A stretch of DNA of 64,000 nt. Origin: Sphingomonas hylomeconis (GTDB lineage: Bacteria; Pseudomonadota; Alphaproteobacteria; Sphingomonadales; Sphingomonadaceae). Position 1 is the stretch's first letter, and each line of letters begins with the position of its first letter. Below, piece by piece: positions 1-7,317 of the stretch. The stretch spans positions 372,001 to 436,000 of the forward strand of contig NZ_JANQBK010000001.1 in NCBI RefSeq assembly GCF_025370105.1. The letters run 5' to 3'. The notes beneath the pieces were generated by a model. The model saw nothing but the letters and a program-made list of their open reading frames with translations, did no database searches and was not told the DNA's origin. A program made the position numbers and the translations under genes.

Positions 1-1
1 G

Positions 2-904
2 CCGCCGCGCCCCGCGCCCGATGCAATTCCCGCACCGAACCACTGGCCAGACAGCGACCGGCTGGCCGACTGGCAGTTGCTGCCGACCAAGCCCGACTGG
101 GCCGGCGGTTTCGCCAAGGAATGGACTCCGGGCGAGGGTGGCGCGCACGAGCGGCTCGCCGACTTCCTGCCGCACGCTGTCGACTACGATACGGGCCGCA
201 ACCTGCCGTCCGACGAACTGACCTCGCGCCTCTCGCCGCACCTGCACCACGGCGAGATTTCGCCCGCGACCGTCTGGCACCATGTGCTGAAGGCGAAGGG
301 CGATGCGACGATCTATCTCAAGGAAATCGCCTGGCGCGATTATGCGCAGAACGTGATCCTGCAATATCCCGATTATGGCCGTGAGAACGGCCGCCCCAAT
401 CTCGATACGCTGGCCTGGCGTACCGGCGCCGAAGCCAAGGCCGATCTCGAGGCGTGGCAGCAGGGGCGCACCGGCTATCCGATCGTCGATGCCGGGATGC
501 GCCAGCTATGGACCAGTGGCTGGATGCACAATCGCGTGCGCATGATCACCGCTTCGTTCCTGATCAAACATCTGCTGATCGACTGGCGGCGCGGCGAGGA
601 ATGGTTCTGGGACTGCCTCGTCGACGCGGACTACGGGTCGAATACGGTGAACTGGCAATGGACCGCGGGCACCGGCATCGATGCCAACATGTTTAGCCGG
701 ATCATGGCGCCGCTGACGCAATCGGCGAAATTCGACGCCGCCGACTATATCCGCGAATGGGTGCCGGAGCTGGCCGGCCTGGGCGACGCGGCGATCCACG
801 ACCCGGACGAGTCCGGCTGCCGCCCGCGCGACTATCCTGCCAAGATCATCGGCCATCGCGAAGGCCGCGAGCGCGCGCTGGCGGCGATGAAACGGACGCG
901 GTGA
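2..904 (+). CDS. phrB: deoxyribodipyrimidine photo-lyase (5'-truncated by window edge)
   Basis: DNA photolyase that uses FAD and light to split cyclobutane pyrimidine dimers. Only the C-terminal FAD-binding and catalytic part is present. The frame is open from base 2, so the gene begins upstream of the window. Family marks are visible: the WRDYAQN segment, TGYPIVDAGMRQLW, then WMHNRVRM and the stretch NTVNWQWTAG, which form the FAD pocket and dimer-binding groove. It ends about 30 bases before the cyclopropane fatty acid synthase gene on the same strand. Whether it is a CPD photolyase or a related bacterial cryptochrome cannot be settled without the N-terminal antenna domain, but the FAD-domain motifs favour a photolyase. 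Confidence 0.93.
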   Translation, partial: PPRPAPDAIPAPNHWPDSDRLADWQLLPTKPDWAGGFAKEWTPGEGGAHERLADFLPHAVDYDTGRNLPSDELTSRLSPHLHHGEISPATVWHHVLKAKGDATIYLKEIAWRDYAQNVILQYPDYGRENGRPNLDTLAWRTGAEAKADLEAWQQGRTGYPIVDAGMRQLWTSGWMHNRVRMITASFLIKHLLIDWRRGEEWFWDCLVDADYGSNTVNWQWTAGTGIDANMFSRIMAPLTQSAKFDAADYIREWVPELAGLGDAAIHDPDESGCRPRDYPAKIIGHREGRERALAAMKRTR

Positions 905-935
905 AATTCGCTTTTCGTCGACGCACCTCACGTGC

Positions 936-2216
936 ATGGACGCGAATGACATGAATGCGATCACCCCCAATAGAGGCCGCCGCTTCGGCCCGGCGCGCGG
1001 CCGCCGGCGAGCGCGCAAAGGCGATTGGCTGCTCAACCGGTTCGGCCGCCTGTTCCACCGTATCCTCGACCGTATCGATACCGGGCTGCTGAGCGGCTCG
1101 ATCGAGGCAAGCCTGCCCGATGGCACCAACCGATTGCTCGGCGGCCGCGCTCCCGGCCCGACGGTCATTGTCGACATGCCGAGCTGGCGCGCCATCGTGC
1201 GCCTGATCACCGGTGGATCGGCCGGCTGGTACCGCGCCTGGGCCGACGGCGATTGGTCGAGCCCCGATCCGGTGCCGTTGTTCGACCTGTTCATGCGCAA
1301 CGCGGTGTCGCTCGGCGAGACGGCCAGGGCCGGGGGGCTCAAGCGCTTCATTGGCCTGATGACGCACTGGCTGCGCCGCAACGACCGCGCCGGATCGCGC
1401 CGCAATATCGAGTTTCATTACGATCTAGGCAACGATTTCTACGGCTTATGGCTCGATCCTGGCATGACCTATTCGAGCGCCATGTTCGCCTCGCCGGAAC
1501 AATCGCTGGAAGCCGCACAGCAGGCAAAGCTCGATGCCATGCTCGCGCGCACCGCCACCGCGCCCGGCGACACGATCCTCGAGATCGGCAGCGGCTGGGG
1601 ATCGTTCGCCGAAACCGCCGCGCGGGCCGGCCGCAAGCTGCACGGCATCACGCTGTCGGCGGAGCAGAAGGCCGCGGTCGATGCGCGCATGGCCGCCGCC
1701 GGCCTGCACGACGTGACCGTGTCGCTGACCGATTATCGCGACGTCGCGGGGCAGTATGACGCCGTGGTCAGCATCGAGATGGTCGAGGCCGTCGGGCAAC
1801 GATATTGGCCGGCCTATCTGCAGGCGGTGGCCGCAGCGCTAAAACCGGGCGGACGCGCGGCGATCCAGTACATCCTGATCGACGACGCGATCTTCGAATC
1901 CTACGCGCGCAACGTCGATTTCATCCAGCGCTACGTCTTTCCCGGCGGCATGCTGCTCTCCGAAAGCCGCTTCCGCGCGCTCGCCGAGCAGCACGGCCTC
2001 GACTGGCACGACCGCGTGACGTTCGGACTGGATTATGCCGAGACGCTGCGGCGCTGGCGCGTCGCGTTCGACGCGGCGGTCGATGCGGGCAAGTTACCGA
2101 TCGAATTCGATGCGCATTTTGTTGCGCTGTGGCGCTATTACCTCATGTATTGCGAAGGAGGCTTCCGCGGCGGCGGGATCGACGTCGCGCAGGTGACGCT
2201 GGTGAAGCGCGGATAG
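936..2216 (+). CDS. cfa: cyclopropane-fatty-acyl-phospholipid synthase family protein
   Basis: SAM-dependent methyltransferase of the CFA synthase (mycolic acid cyclopropane synthase) family. It adds a methylene bridge to unsaturated acyl chains of membrane phospholipids. The 426-residue length fits the family. The core opens with HYDLGNDFYGLWLD and the SAM-binding glycine loop LEIGSGWGSF lies near residues 214-224. The C-terminal part has FIQRYVFPGG, which is typical of the family. The N-terminus is rich in Arg and Lys. A second ATG five codons downstream (951) is an alternative start. It lies downstream of the photolyase gene on the same strand and converges on the DUF885 gene. Confidence 0.92.
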   Translation: MDANDMNAITPNRGRRFGPARGRRRARKGDWLLNRFGRLFHRILDRIDTGLLSGSIEASLPDGTNRLLGGRAPGPTVIVDMPSWRAIVRLITGGSAGWYRAWADGDWSSPDPVPLFDLFMRNAVSLGETARAGGLKRFIGLMTHWLRRNDRAGSRRNIEFHYDLGNDFYGLWLDPGMTYSSAMFASPEQSLEAAQQAKLDAMLARTATAPGDTILEIGSGWGSFAETAARAGRKLHGITLSAEQKAAVDARMAAAGLHDVTVSLTDYRDVAGQYDAVVSIEMVEAVGQRYWPAYLQAVAAALKPGGRAAIQYILIDDAIFESYARNVDFIQRYVFPGGMLLSESRFRALAEQHGLDWHDRVTFGLDYAETLRRWRVAFDAAVDAGKLPIEFDAHFVALWRYYLMYCEGGFRGGGIDVAQVTLVKRG

Positions 2217-2243
2217 GTTTCGCGGCGGCACGGCCGCTCGACG

Positions 2244-4055
2244 CTAGCGCCGCTTCGCCGCAATATAGCGCGCCACCTGCTCGTCGAGCACGTCGAGCGG
2301 CACGGCGCCTTGCCCCAGCACCGCCTCATGGAACTCGCGAATATCGAACCGCGGTCCCAGTTCGCGTTCGGCGCGCGTGCGCAGCGCGGTGATTCTGAGT
2401 TGCCCCACCATGTAGCTCGTCGCCTGGCCGGGCCAGTTGAAATAGCGATCAACCTCGCGCGCGATGTCGGTATCGGCGACCGAGCTGTTGCTATGGAAAT
2501 AGGCGATCGCCTGCTCGCGCGTCCAACGTTTGGAATGAATCCCGGTATCGAGCACCAGCCGGATCGCGCGCCATACCTGCAACGACAGCATGCCGAAGCG
2601 CGCATAGGGATCCTTGTAGATCCCCATCTCGTCGGCAAGCCGCTCAGAATAGAGGCCCCAACCCTCGGCATAGGCGCCATAGCCGCCGAACTTGCGGAAT
2701 TTCGGCATGTCGGCCAGTTCCTGCTGCCGTGCGATTTGGAAATGGTGGCCCGGCGCGCCCTCGTGCGCGGCGATCGCTGCTACCTGGACCTTCTGCGTCT
2801 GGTTCATGTCGACCAGGTTGACGTAATAGATGCCGGGTCGCGACCCGTCCGCCGAGGGCGAATTGTAGAAGGCGGTCGGCGCGGTGGCCTCGCGCCATTT
2901 CTCGACCGCGCGGACCTCCAGCGGCGCCTTGGGCAGCACGCTGAAATAGCGCGGCGCGGCGACCATCACCGAGGCGATCACCGCCCGCGCATCGCCCAGA
3001 TATTGGTCGCGCCCGGCATCGGTGTTGGGATATTTGAACCGTGGATCGGTGCGGATATGATCGAAGAACTGCTCCAGCGTGCCCTTGAACCCGACCTCGC
3101 GCTTGATCTGCTCCATTTCCTGACGGATCGACGCGACCTGCTTGAGCCCCAGATCGTGGATCTGGTCTGCCGTCAGGCTGGTGGTGGTCGAGGTCTTGAG
3201 CTGGTCGGCGTAATAGGCCGCGCCGTCCGGCAGATGCCAGGCGCCGTAATTGCCGGTGGATTTCGGCTCGATCTCGTCCAGCGCCGCGAGCAGCGTGATG
3301 TACCCATGTCGGAACGGACCGGTCAGGGCCGCCCGGGCATCGCGGAGGAGCTTCTGCTTGGTCGCTGCAGGCGCACGCAGCGCGGCGACTTTCTTGCGAA
3401 AATCCGCCATCAGCGTGGAATCGGCCCCGCCGTCGAACGGCGCGCCGGTGATCACCTTGCGCGCGTCGGCACGCGCCGGCGCGAAATTGACCTTGTTGGG
3501 GATGATGCCGGCCGCGGCCTGCGCGCGCATCTTGGCGGCGACTTCGCGCATCACGCGGTCCGTGTCGCGCAGGCGCGCGATATAGGCCGTGGCATCCGCG
3601 ACCGTATCGACCTTGTGGTTGTTGATCAGCAGGACCGGGATATCGCCCGCCGGGCTGCCGTTGGTCGACACCGGCAGGCGCAGGGAGCGGAAACGGAACG
3701 CTTCGCGCCCGCGCACTACGTCATATTCGAACAGGCGGTAGCTTACCCGCGCGCTGTCGCCCATGCGATCGGGGCGGAAGCGGGCATGCATCTCCTTCAG
3801 CTGCCGCTCGGCCAGCGCGCGCTGCCGCTGCCCGGCCGCGTCGGTATAGTCGTCGAGCCGGTCCTGGTCGGTCTTGAAGCCCAATTGCGTCTGGGTTTCG
3901 GGGCTGAGCTTGACCTGCTCGTCAAACGCGCGGTCGAGAAACTGCAGCAGTGCGGCATCCTGCACGCCGGCGCGCGCCACCGCGGCAGGCGCCGCCAGGC
4001 TCGGCTGGCCAAGCGGCAGGGCAGGGAGCAGCAGCAACGCCAGGGTGGTTCGCAA
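2244..4055 (-). CDS. DUF885 family secreted hydrolase
   Basis: Member of the DUF885 family, a set of predicted exported metallo-hydrolases related to gluzincin peptidases. Substrate is unknown. The zinc-site segment AHEGAPGHHFQ lies near residue 430. I placed the start at a TTG (4055) because AGGAGA stands 6 bases before it and the product then begins with a clean signal peptide: MRTTLALLLLPALPLGQPSLA followed by a cleavable Ala-rich end. An ATG at 4109 would add 18 Arg/His-rich residues before the signal and has no ribosome site. About 603 residues is usual for the family. It converges with cfa and lies downstream of map in the same direction, with about 90 bases between. Confidence 0.85.
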   Translation of the reverse strand: MRTTLALLLLPALPLGQPSLAAPAAVARAGVQDAALLQFLDRAFDEQVKLSPETQTQLGFKTDQDRLDDYTDAAGQRQRALAERQLKEMHARFRPDRMGDSARVSYRLFEYDVVRGREAFRFRSLRLPVSTNGSPAGDIPVLLINNHKVDTVADATAYIARLRDTDRVMREVAAKMRAQAAAGIIPNKVNFAPARADARKVITGAPFDGGADSTLMADFRKKVAALRAPAATKQKLLRDARAALTGPFRHGYITLLAALDEIEPKSTGNYGAWHLPDGAAYYADQLKTSTTTSLTADQIHDLGLKQVASIRQEMEQIKREVGFKGTLEQFFDHIRTDPRFKYPNTDAGRDQYLGDARAVIASVMVAAPRYFSVLPKAPLEVRAVEKWREATAPTAFYNSPSADGSRPGIYYVNLVDMNQTQKVQVAAIAAHEGAPGHHFQIARQQELADMPKFRKFGGYGAYAEGWGLYSERLADEMGIYKDPYARFGMLSLQVWRAIRLVLDTGIHSKRWTREQAIAYFHSNSSVADTDIAREVDRYFNWPGQATSYMVGQLRITALRTRAERELGPRFDIREFHEAVLGQGAVPLDVLDEQVARYIAAKRR

Positions 4056-4142
4056 CGATCTTCTCCTGTCGGGGACATGCGCCCGGTGCCGACGGTGCGG
4101 CAGATGCACTCTGCCTGCAGGGCAGCGGGCGGACGTGGGGAT

Positions 4143-4967
4143 TCAGTAAGGCGGCTGGTCGAAGCCGGCCGGGCTCAGCGTGAAGATCTCGCAGCCCTGC
4201 TCGGTGATGCCGATCGAATGCTCGAACTGCGCCGAGAGCGATCGATCGCGCGTTACCGCGGTCCAGCCGTCGTCGAGCAGTTTCACGTCGGGCCGGCCGA
4301 TATTGATCATCGGCTCGATCGTGAAGATCATCCCCGGCTTGAGTTCAGGGCCGGTGCCGGGCTTGCCGACATGCACCACCTCGGGCGCATCATGGAACAA
4401 TTGCCCCAGCCCATGCCCGCAGAAATCGCGCACCACGCCGTAGCGATGCTTTTCGGCATGGGTCTGGATCGCATGCGCGACGTCGCCCATCGTGTTGCCG
4501 GGCCTGGCCTGCTCGATGCCCAGCATCAGGCATTCATAGGTCACGTCGACCAGGCGGCGTGCCTTCACGCCGACATCGCCGGCGAGATACATGCGGCTCG
4601 AATCGCCATGCCAGCCATCGACGATCGGCGTGACGTCGATATTGACGATATCGCCGTTCTTCAGCGTCTTGGGGCTGGGAATGCCATGGCATACGACATG
4701 GTTGATCGAGATGCAGCTGGCATGCGTATAGCCGCGATAGCCGAGCGTCGCGGGCACGCCGCCGCGATCGACGATGAAGTTGCGGATCAGATCGTCGAGC
4801 TCGGCGGTGGTCACGCCCGGCACGACGTGCGGCACGACCATGTCGAGCGTCTCGGCGGCGAGCTTGCCGGCCTTGTGCATGGCATCGAAGGCCGCGCGGC
4901 CATGGAGCTTGATCGCGCCGGTCCGCCCCAGGGGAGCGTCCGCGGTGACGGTTACATAATCGGTCAT
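4143..4967 (-). CDS. map: type I methionyl aminopeptidase
   Basis: Removes the initiator methionine from nascent proteins in the cytoplasm and is essential in most bacteria. The 274-residue product carries the dinuclear metal site of the pita-bread fold: Asp in VNIDVTPIVDGW and the following HGDSSRM, His in GHGLGQLFHD, and Glu in FTIEPMINIG and FEHSIGITEQG. I chose the ATG at 4967 because the product then starts MTDYVTVTADAPLG, like other alphaproteobacterial MetAPs. Longer readings run into the divergent CinA-type gene. The two genes are head to head with about 64 bases between, so a shared promoter region is likely. Confidence 0.96.
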   Translation of the reverse strand: MTDYVTVTADAPLGRTGAIKLHGRAAFDAMHKAGKLAAETLDMVVPHVVPGVTTAELDDLIRNFIVDRGGVPATLGYRGYTHASCISINHVVCHGIPSPKTLKNGDIVNIDVTPIVDGWHGDSSRMYLAGDVGVKARRLVDVTYECLMLGIEQARPGNTMGDVAHAIQTHAEKHRYGVVRDFCGHGLGQLFHDAPEVVHVGKPGTGPELKPGMIFTIEPMINIGRPDVKLLDDGWTAVTRDRSLSAQFEHSIGITEQGCEIFTLSPAGFDQPPY

Positions 4968-5031
4968 GGAGCGGATATAGCGCGCGCGTGCGGGCTTTGC
5001 GAGATGCCGCGCGCGGTCTATGTCTCTGCCC

Positions 5032-5787
5032 ATGACGACACGCATCTGGACGGCCGCACTGGCGGTGATCGGCGACGAAATCCTCTCGGGCCGCACGCAG
5101 GACAAGAATGTCGCGCAGATCGCGGCATGGCTCAACGTGCAGGGCATCCGCCTGGCCGAGGTGCGCATCGTGCCCGATACCGAGGAGGCGATCGTCGAGG
5201 CGGTCAACGCGCTGCGCGCGCGCAACGATTATCTGTTCACCACCGGCGGGATCGGGCCGACGCATGACGATATCACCGTCGATGCGATCGCCGCGGCGCT
5301 GGGCGTCGCGGTGGTGTTCCATCCCCAGGCCGTGGCGGTGCTCGAGCGCTATTACGAGACGCGCGGCGGGCTGACCGACGCCCGCAAGCGCATGGCGCGC
5401 GTGCCCGAGGGCGCCGCGCTGATCGAGAACCGCATGTCCGGCGCGCCCGGCATTCAGATCGACAACGTGTTCATCATGGCGGGCGTGCCGCATATCACCG
5501 CCGGCATGCTCGATGCGCTGACCGGTACGCTGGAAGGCGGGCTGCCGGTCTTGTCCAAGACGATCGGCTGCTGGGTCGGCGAAAGCGAGGTCGCGGACAT
5601 CCTGCGGGCCGCGGAGAAGGCGCACGAGGGCGTCGCGATCGGCAGCTATCCGTTCTTCCGCGATGGCAAGACCGGCGCTAATTTCGTCGTCCGGGCGACC
5701 GACGGCGAACTTCTCGACGGCTGCATCGTTGACCTGACGGCTGCGCTAACCGCCGCCGGACGCGACGTGGTCGCCGGCGGGATTTGA
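5032..5787 (+). CDS. CinA-type competence/damage-inducible protein A, molybdopterin-binding (MoCF) domain
   Basis: A single MoCF_biosynth domain of about 250 residues, as in the N-terminal half of CinA. The C-terminal NMN deamidase domain of full CinA is absent. Motifs are VIGDEILSGRTQDKN at the N-terminus and TTGGIGPTHDDITVDA near residue 70. Family members act as FAD or nucleotide pyrophosphatases or are uncharacterised molybdopterin-binding-like proteins, and the exact reaction here is unknown. The ATG at 5032 gives the usual N-terminus (MTTRIWTAAL); an ATG at 5020 is possible. The stop overlaps the ribosome site of the small lipoprotein gene that follows, so the two are probably translated from one message. 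Confidence 0.85.
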   Translation: MTTRIWTAALAVIGDEILSGRTQDKNVAQIAAWLNVQGIRLAEVRIVPDTEEAIVEAVNALRARNDYLFTTGGIGPTHDDITVDAIAAALGVAVVFHPQAVAVLERYYETRGGLTDARKRMARVPEGAALIENRMSGAPGIQIDNVFIMAGVPHITAGMLDALTGTLEGGLPVLSKTIGCWVGESEVADILRAAEKAHEGVAIGSYPFFRDGKTGANFVVRATDGELLDGCIVDLTAALTAAGRDVVAGGI

Positions 5788-5798
5788 GGAGACTGCTC

Positions 5799-6137
5799 GT
5801 GAAATTGCTGACCGCCATGATGGGCTGTGCCTTGCTCGCCGCCTGCAACGATCCTGCCGCGACCGGCAACGGCGCGGCGTCGGCCCCGCTCGGTCCCGAT
5901 CCCGTCGAGGCGCAGATCGCCAAGCTCAATCCGACCCAGCAGCGCACCGCCTTCTTCCGCGCGATCAACGATGCGGATTATGACTGTCAGAACGTCGTCA
6001 ACGTCGTCTCGAAGGGGCGGGTCGACGGGAAGCCGGTCTGGGCGGTCGAATGCAATGCCGGTGCGCAATATGTCATCGCGCTGGAGCGCGGCGGGATCTT
6101 CAAGGTCAGCGGCGTGCCGAAATCGCTGCGCCGCTGA
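5799..6137 (+). CDS. small putative lipoprotein
   Basis: Predicted outer-membrane or periplasmic lipoprotein of 112 residues. The start is a GTG at 5799, preceded by AGGAGA with 6 bases of spacing; that site overlaps the stop of the CinA-type gene. The product begins MKLLTAMMGCALLAACND, with a short hydrophobic core and the lipobox LAAC, so acylation at Cys is expected. The mature part has a middle segment with NPTQQRTAFFRAINDADYDCQ and a second Cys in VECNAG, which could form a disulfide. I know of similar sphingomonad proteins but no function. Co-translation with the CinA-type gene is suggested by spacing only. Confidence 0.75.
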   Translation: MKLLTAMMGCALLAACNDPAATGNGAASAPLGPDPVEAQIAKLNPTQQRTAFFRAINDADYDCQNVVNVVSKGRVDGKPVWAVECNAGAQYVIALERGGIFKVSGVPKSLRR

Positions 6138-6186
6138 TCGACCGCCGGGTCGATCGCCGCGGCGACGCGGATCCGGCGGGCGTGCC

Positions 6187-6390
6187 TCATCTATTCCGCA
6201 CCATTCGTTCGTAGAGATCCCGTACCACCGTGCTTCCCGATTTCTTGAAGAATACCGGAATGAAGGCATGAATGGCGCATAATATGCCGCCGCCGATCAT
6301 CGCGCCGGCGAACGACAATGCATGGGTCAGATGCTGCCCATAGGTTTCGCCGACCGAGCGCGGATGATCGCTGAAAATTTTACGCAACAT
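6187..6390 (-). CDS. DUF6356 family small membrane protein
   Basis: A 67-residue protein that matches the small DUF6356 family of sphingomonads from memory. It starts MLRKIFSDHPRSVGETYGQH, has one predicted membrane segment (about residues 25-48, FAGAMIGGGILCAIHAFIPVFF), and ends with a basic tail. An AAGGA stands before the ATG. It lies 14 bases downstream of the TauE/SafE permease gene in the same direction, so the two are likely one transcript. Function is unknown. Confidence 0.75.
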   Translation of the reverse strand: MLRKIFSDHPRSVGETYGQHLTHALSFAGAMIGGGILCAIHAFIPVFFKKSGSTVVRDLYERMVRNR

Positions 6391-6404
6391 TGGGTCTGTC
6401 CTTC

Positions 6405-7193
6405 TTAACGGAGAATTTCGCGCGCGATCATGGCGATCGCGACGGTGAAGATGATGGCTGCGAACACCCGTTCGAGCGCGGCGCCGCGGGTCGACAGGCC
6501 GCGGGCGGCGGCAATGCCGCCTGCCGCGCCGACCGCGCCACCCGCCACGAAACAGGCCGCGAGCGACCAATCGACATAGCCTGACCAGGCGTAATTTGAC
6601 GCCGTAGTCAGGCCGAAGGCGAACACGGCGATCAACGAGGTGCCGACCGCATTGACCATCGGCATGCCGGTCGCGCTGATCAGGCCAGGGACGATCAAGA
6701 AACCACCGCCGATCCCGAAAAAGCCGGCAATGGTGCCACTGCCCGCGCCGAAGCCAAGTAGCAGGCGGCGTGACCCGGGCATGTCGTCCGTCGATGCCGT
6801 CCGCACGTGTCGACGGCGCAGCATCATCGCCCCGACCAGCAGCATTAGGCACGCGAACAGCAGGATCAGTCGTCCGCCATCGAAAAGCTTGCCGATACAG
6901 GATCCGATAAGCGCGCCGCCCATGCCGCAGGCCGCATAGATCAGCCCCGCACGCCAGCGCACGGTGCGCGCGCGGACATGGCCCGCCAGGCACGTAGCGG
7001 CATTCACCGACACGGCGAACGCGCTGGTACCGATGGCGACATGCGGGTTGGCAACGCCGACCACGTACAGCATCATCGGCACGGCCAGGATCGATCCGCC
7101 GCCGCCGACCAGCGCCAGCGTGAAACCGACGACGCCGCCCGCGCCCGCTCCCAGGCAATATTGGATAAGGGTACGCGTGGTGGCGACAGTCAT
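6405..7193 (-). CDS. TauE/SafE family sulfite/anion exporter permease
   Basis: Integral membrane protein of the TauE/SafE (DUF81) family, whose members move sulfite, sulfoacetate or other small organosulfur anions across the inner membrane. About eight hydrophobic segments are visible in 262 residues. The two halves each contain the family glycine-rich loops (GFTLALVGGGGSILAVPMM near the start; FGAGSGTIAGFFGIGGGFLIVPG in the second half). The ATG at 7193 was preferred; a GTG at 7220 would add nine residues. The substrate cannot be told from sequence. The DUF6356 gene follows by 14 bases. Confidence 0.88.
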   Translation of the reverse strand: MTVATTRTLIQYCLGAGAGGVVGFTLALVGGGGSILAVPMMLYVVGVANPHVAIGTSAFAVSVNAATCLAGHVRARTVRWRAGLIYAACGMGGALIGSCIGKLFDGGRLILLFACLMLLVGAMMLRRRHVRTASTDDMPGSRRLLLGFGAGSGTIAGFFGIGGGFLIVPGLISATGMPMVNAVGTSLIAVFAFGLTTASNYAWSGYVDWSLAACFVAGGAVGAAGGIAAARGLSTRGAALERVFAAIIFTVAIAMIAREILR

Positions 7194-7317
7194 GGCGGGT
7201 CCGGAAGCGGCGCGCGACACCGCCGCCGGCCACGGTCACCGCCGCCGGATGGTCAGGTCACGCGATTGACGGGGGCGGGGAGGGCGGCCGCTCGGCCACC
7301 CTCCACACAGGTGGCGA

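Noticed and set aside
2310..5267. A 985-codon plus-strand open frame across the DUF885 gene and map
   Set aside because: It is antisense to two genes with clear motifs and has shadow composition (Arg, Asp, Ala, Gly runs). It also runs into the CinA-type gene in another frame.
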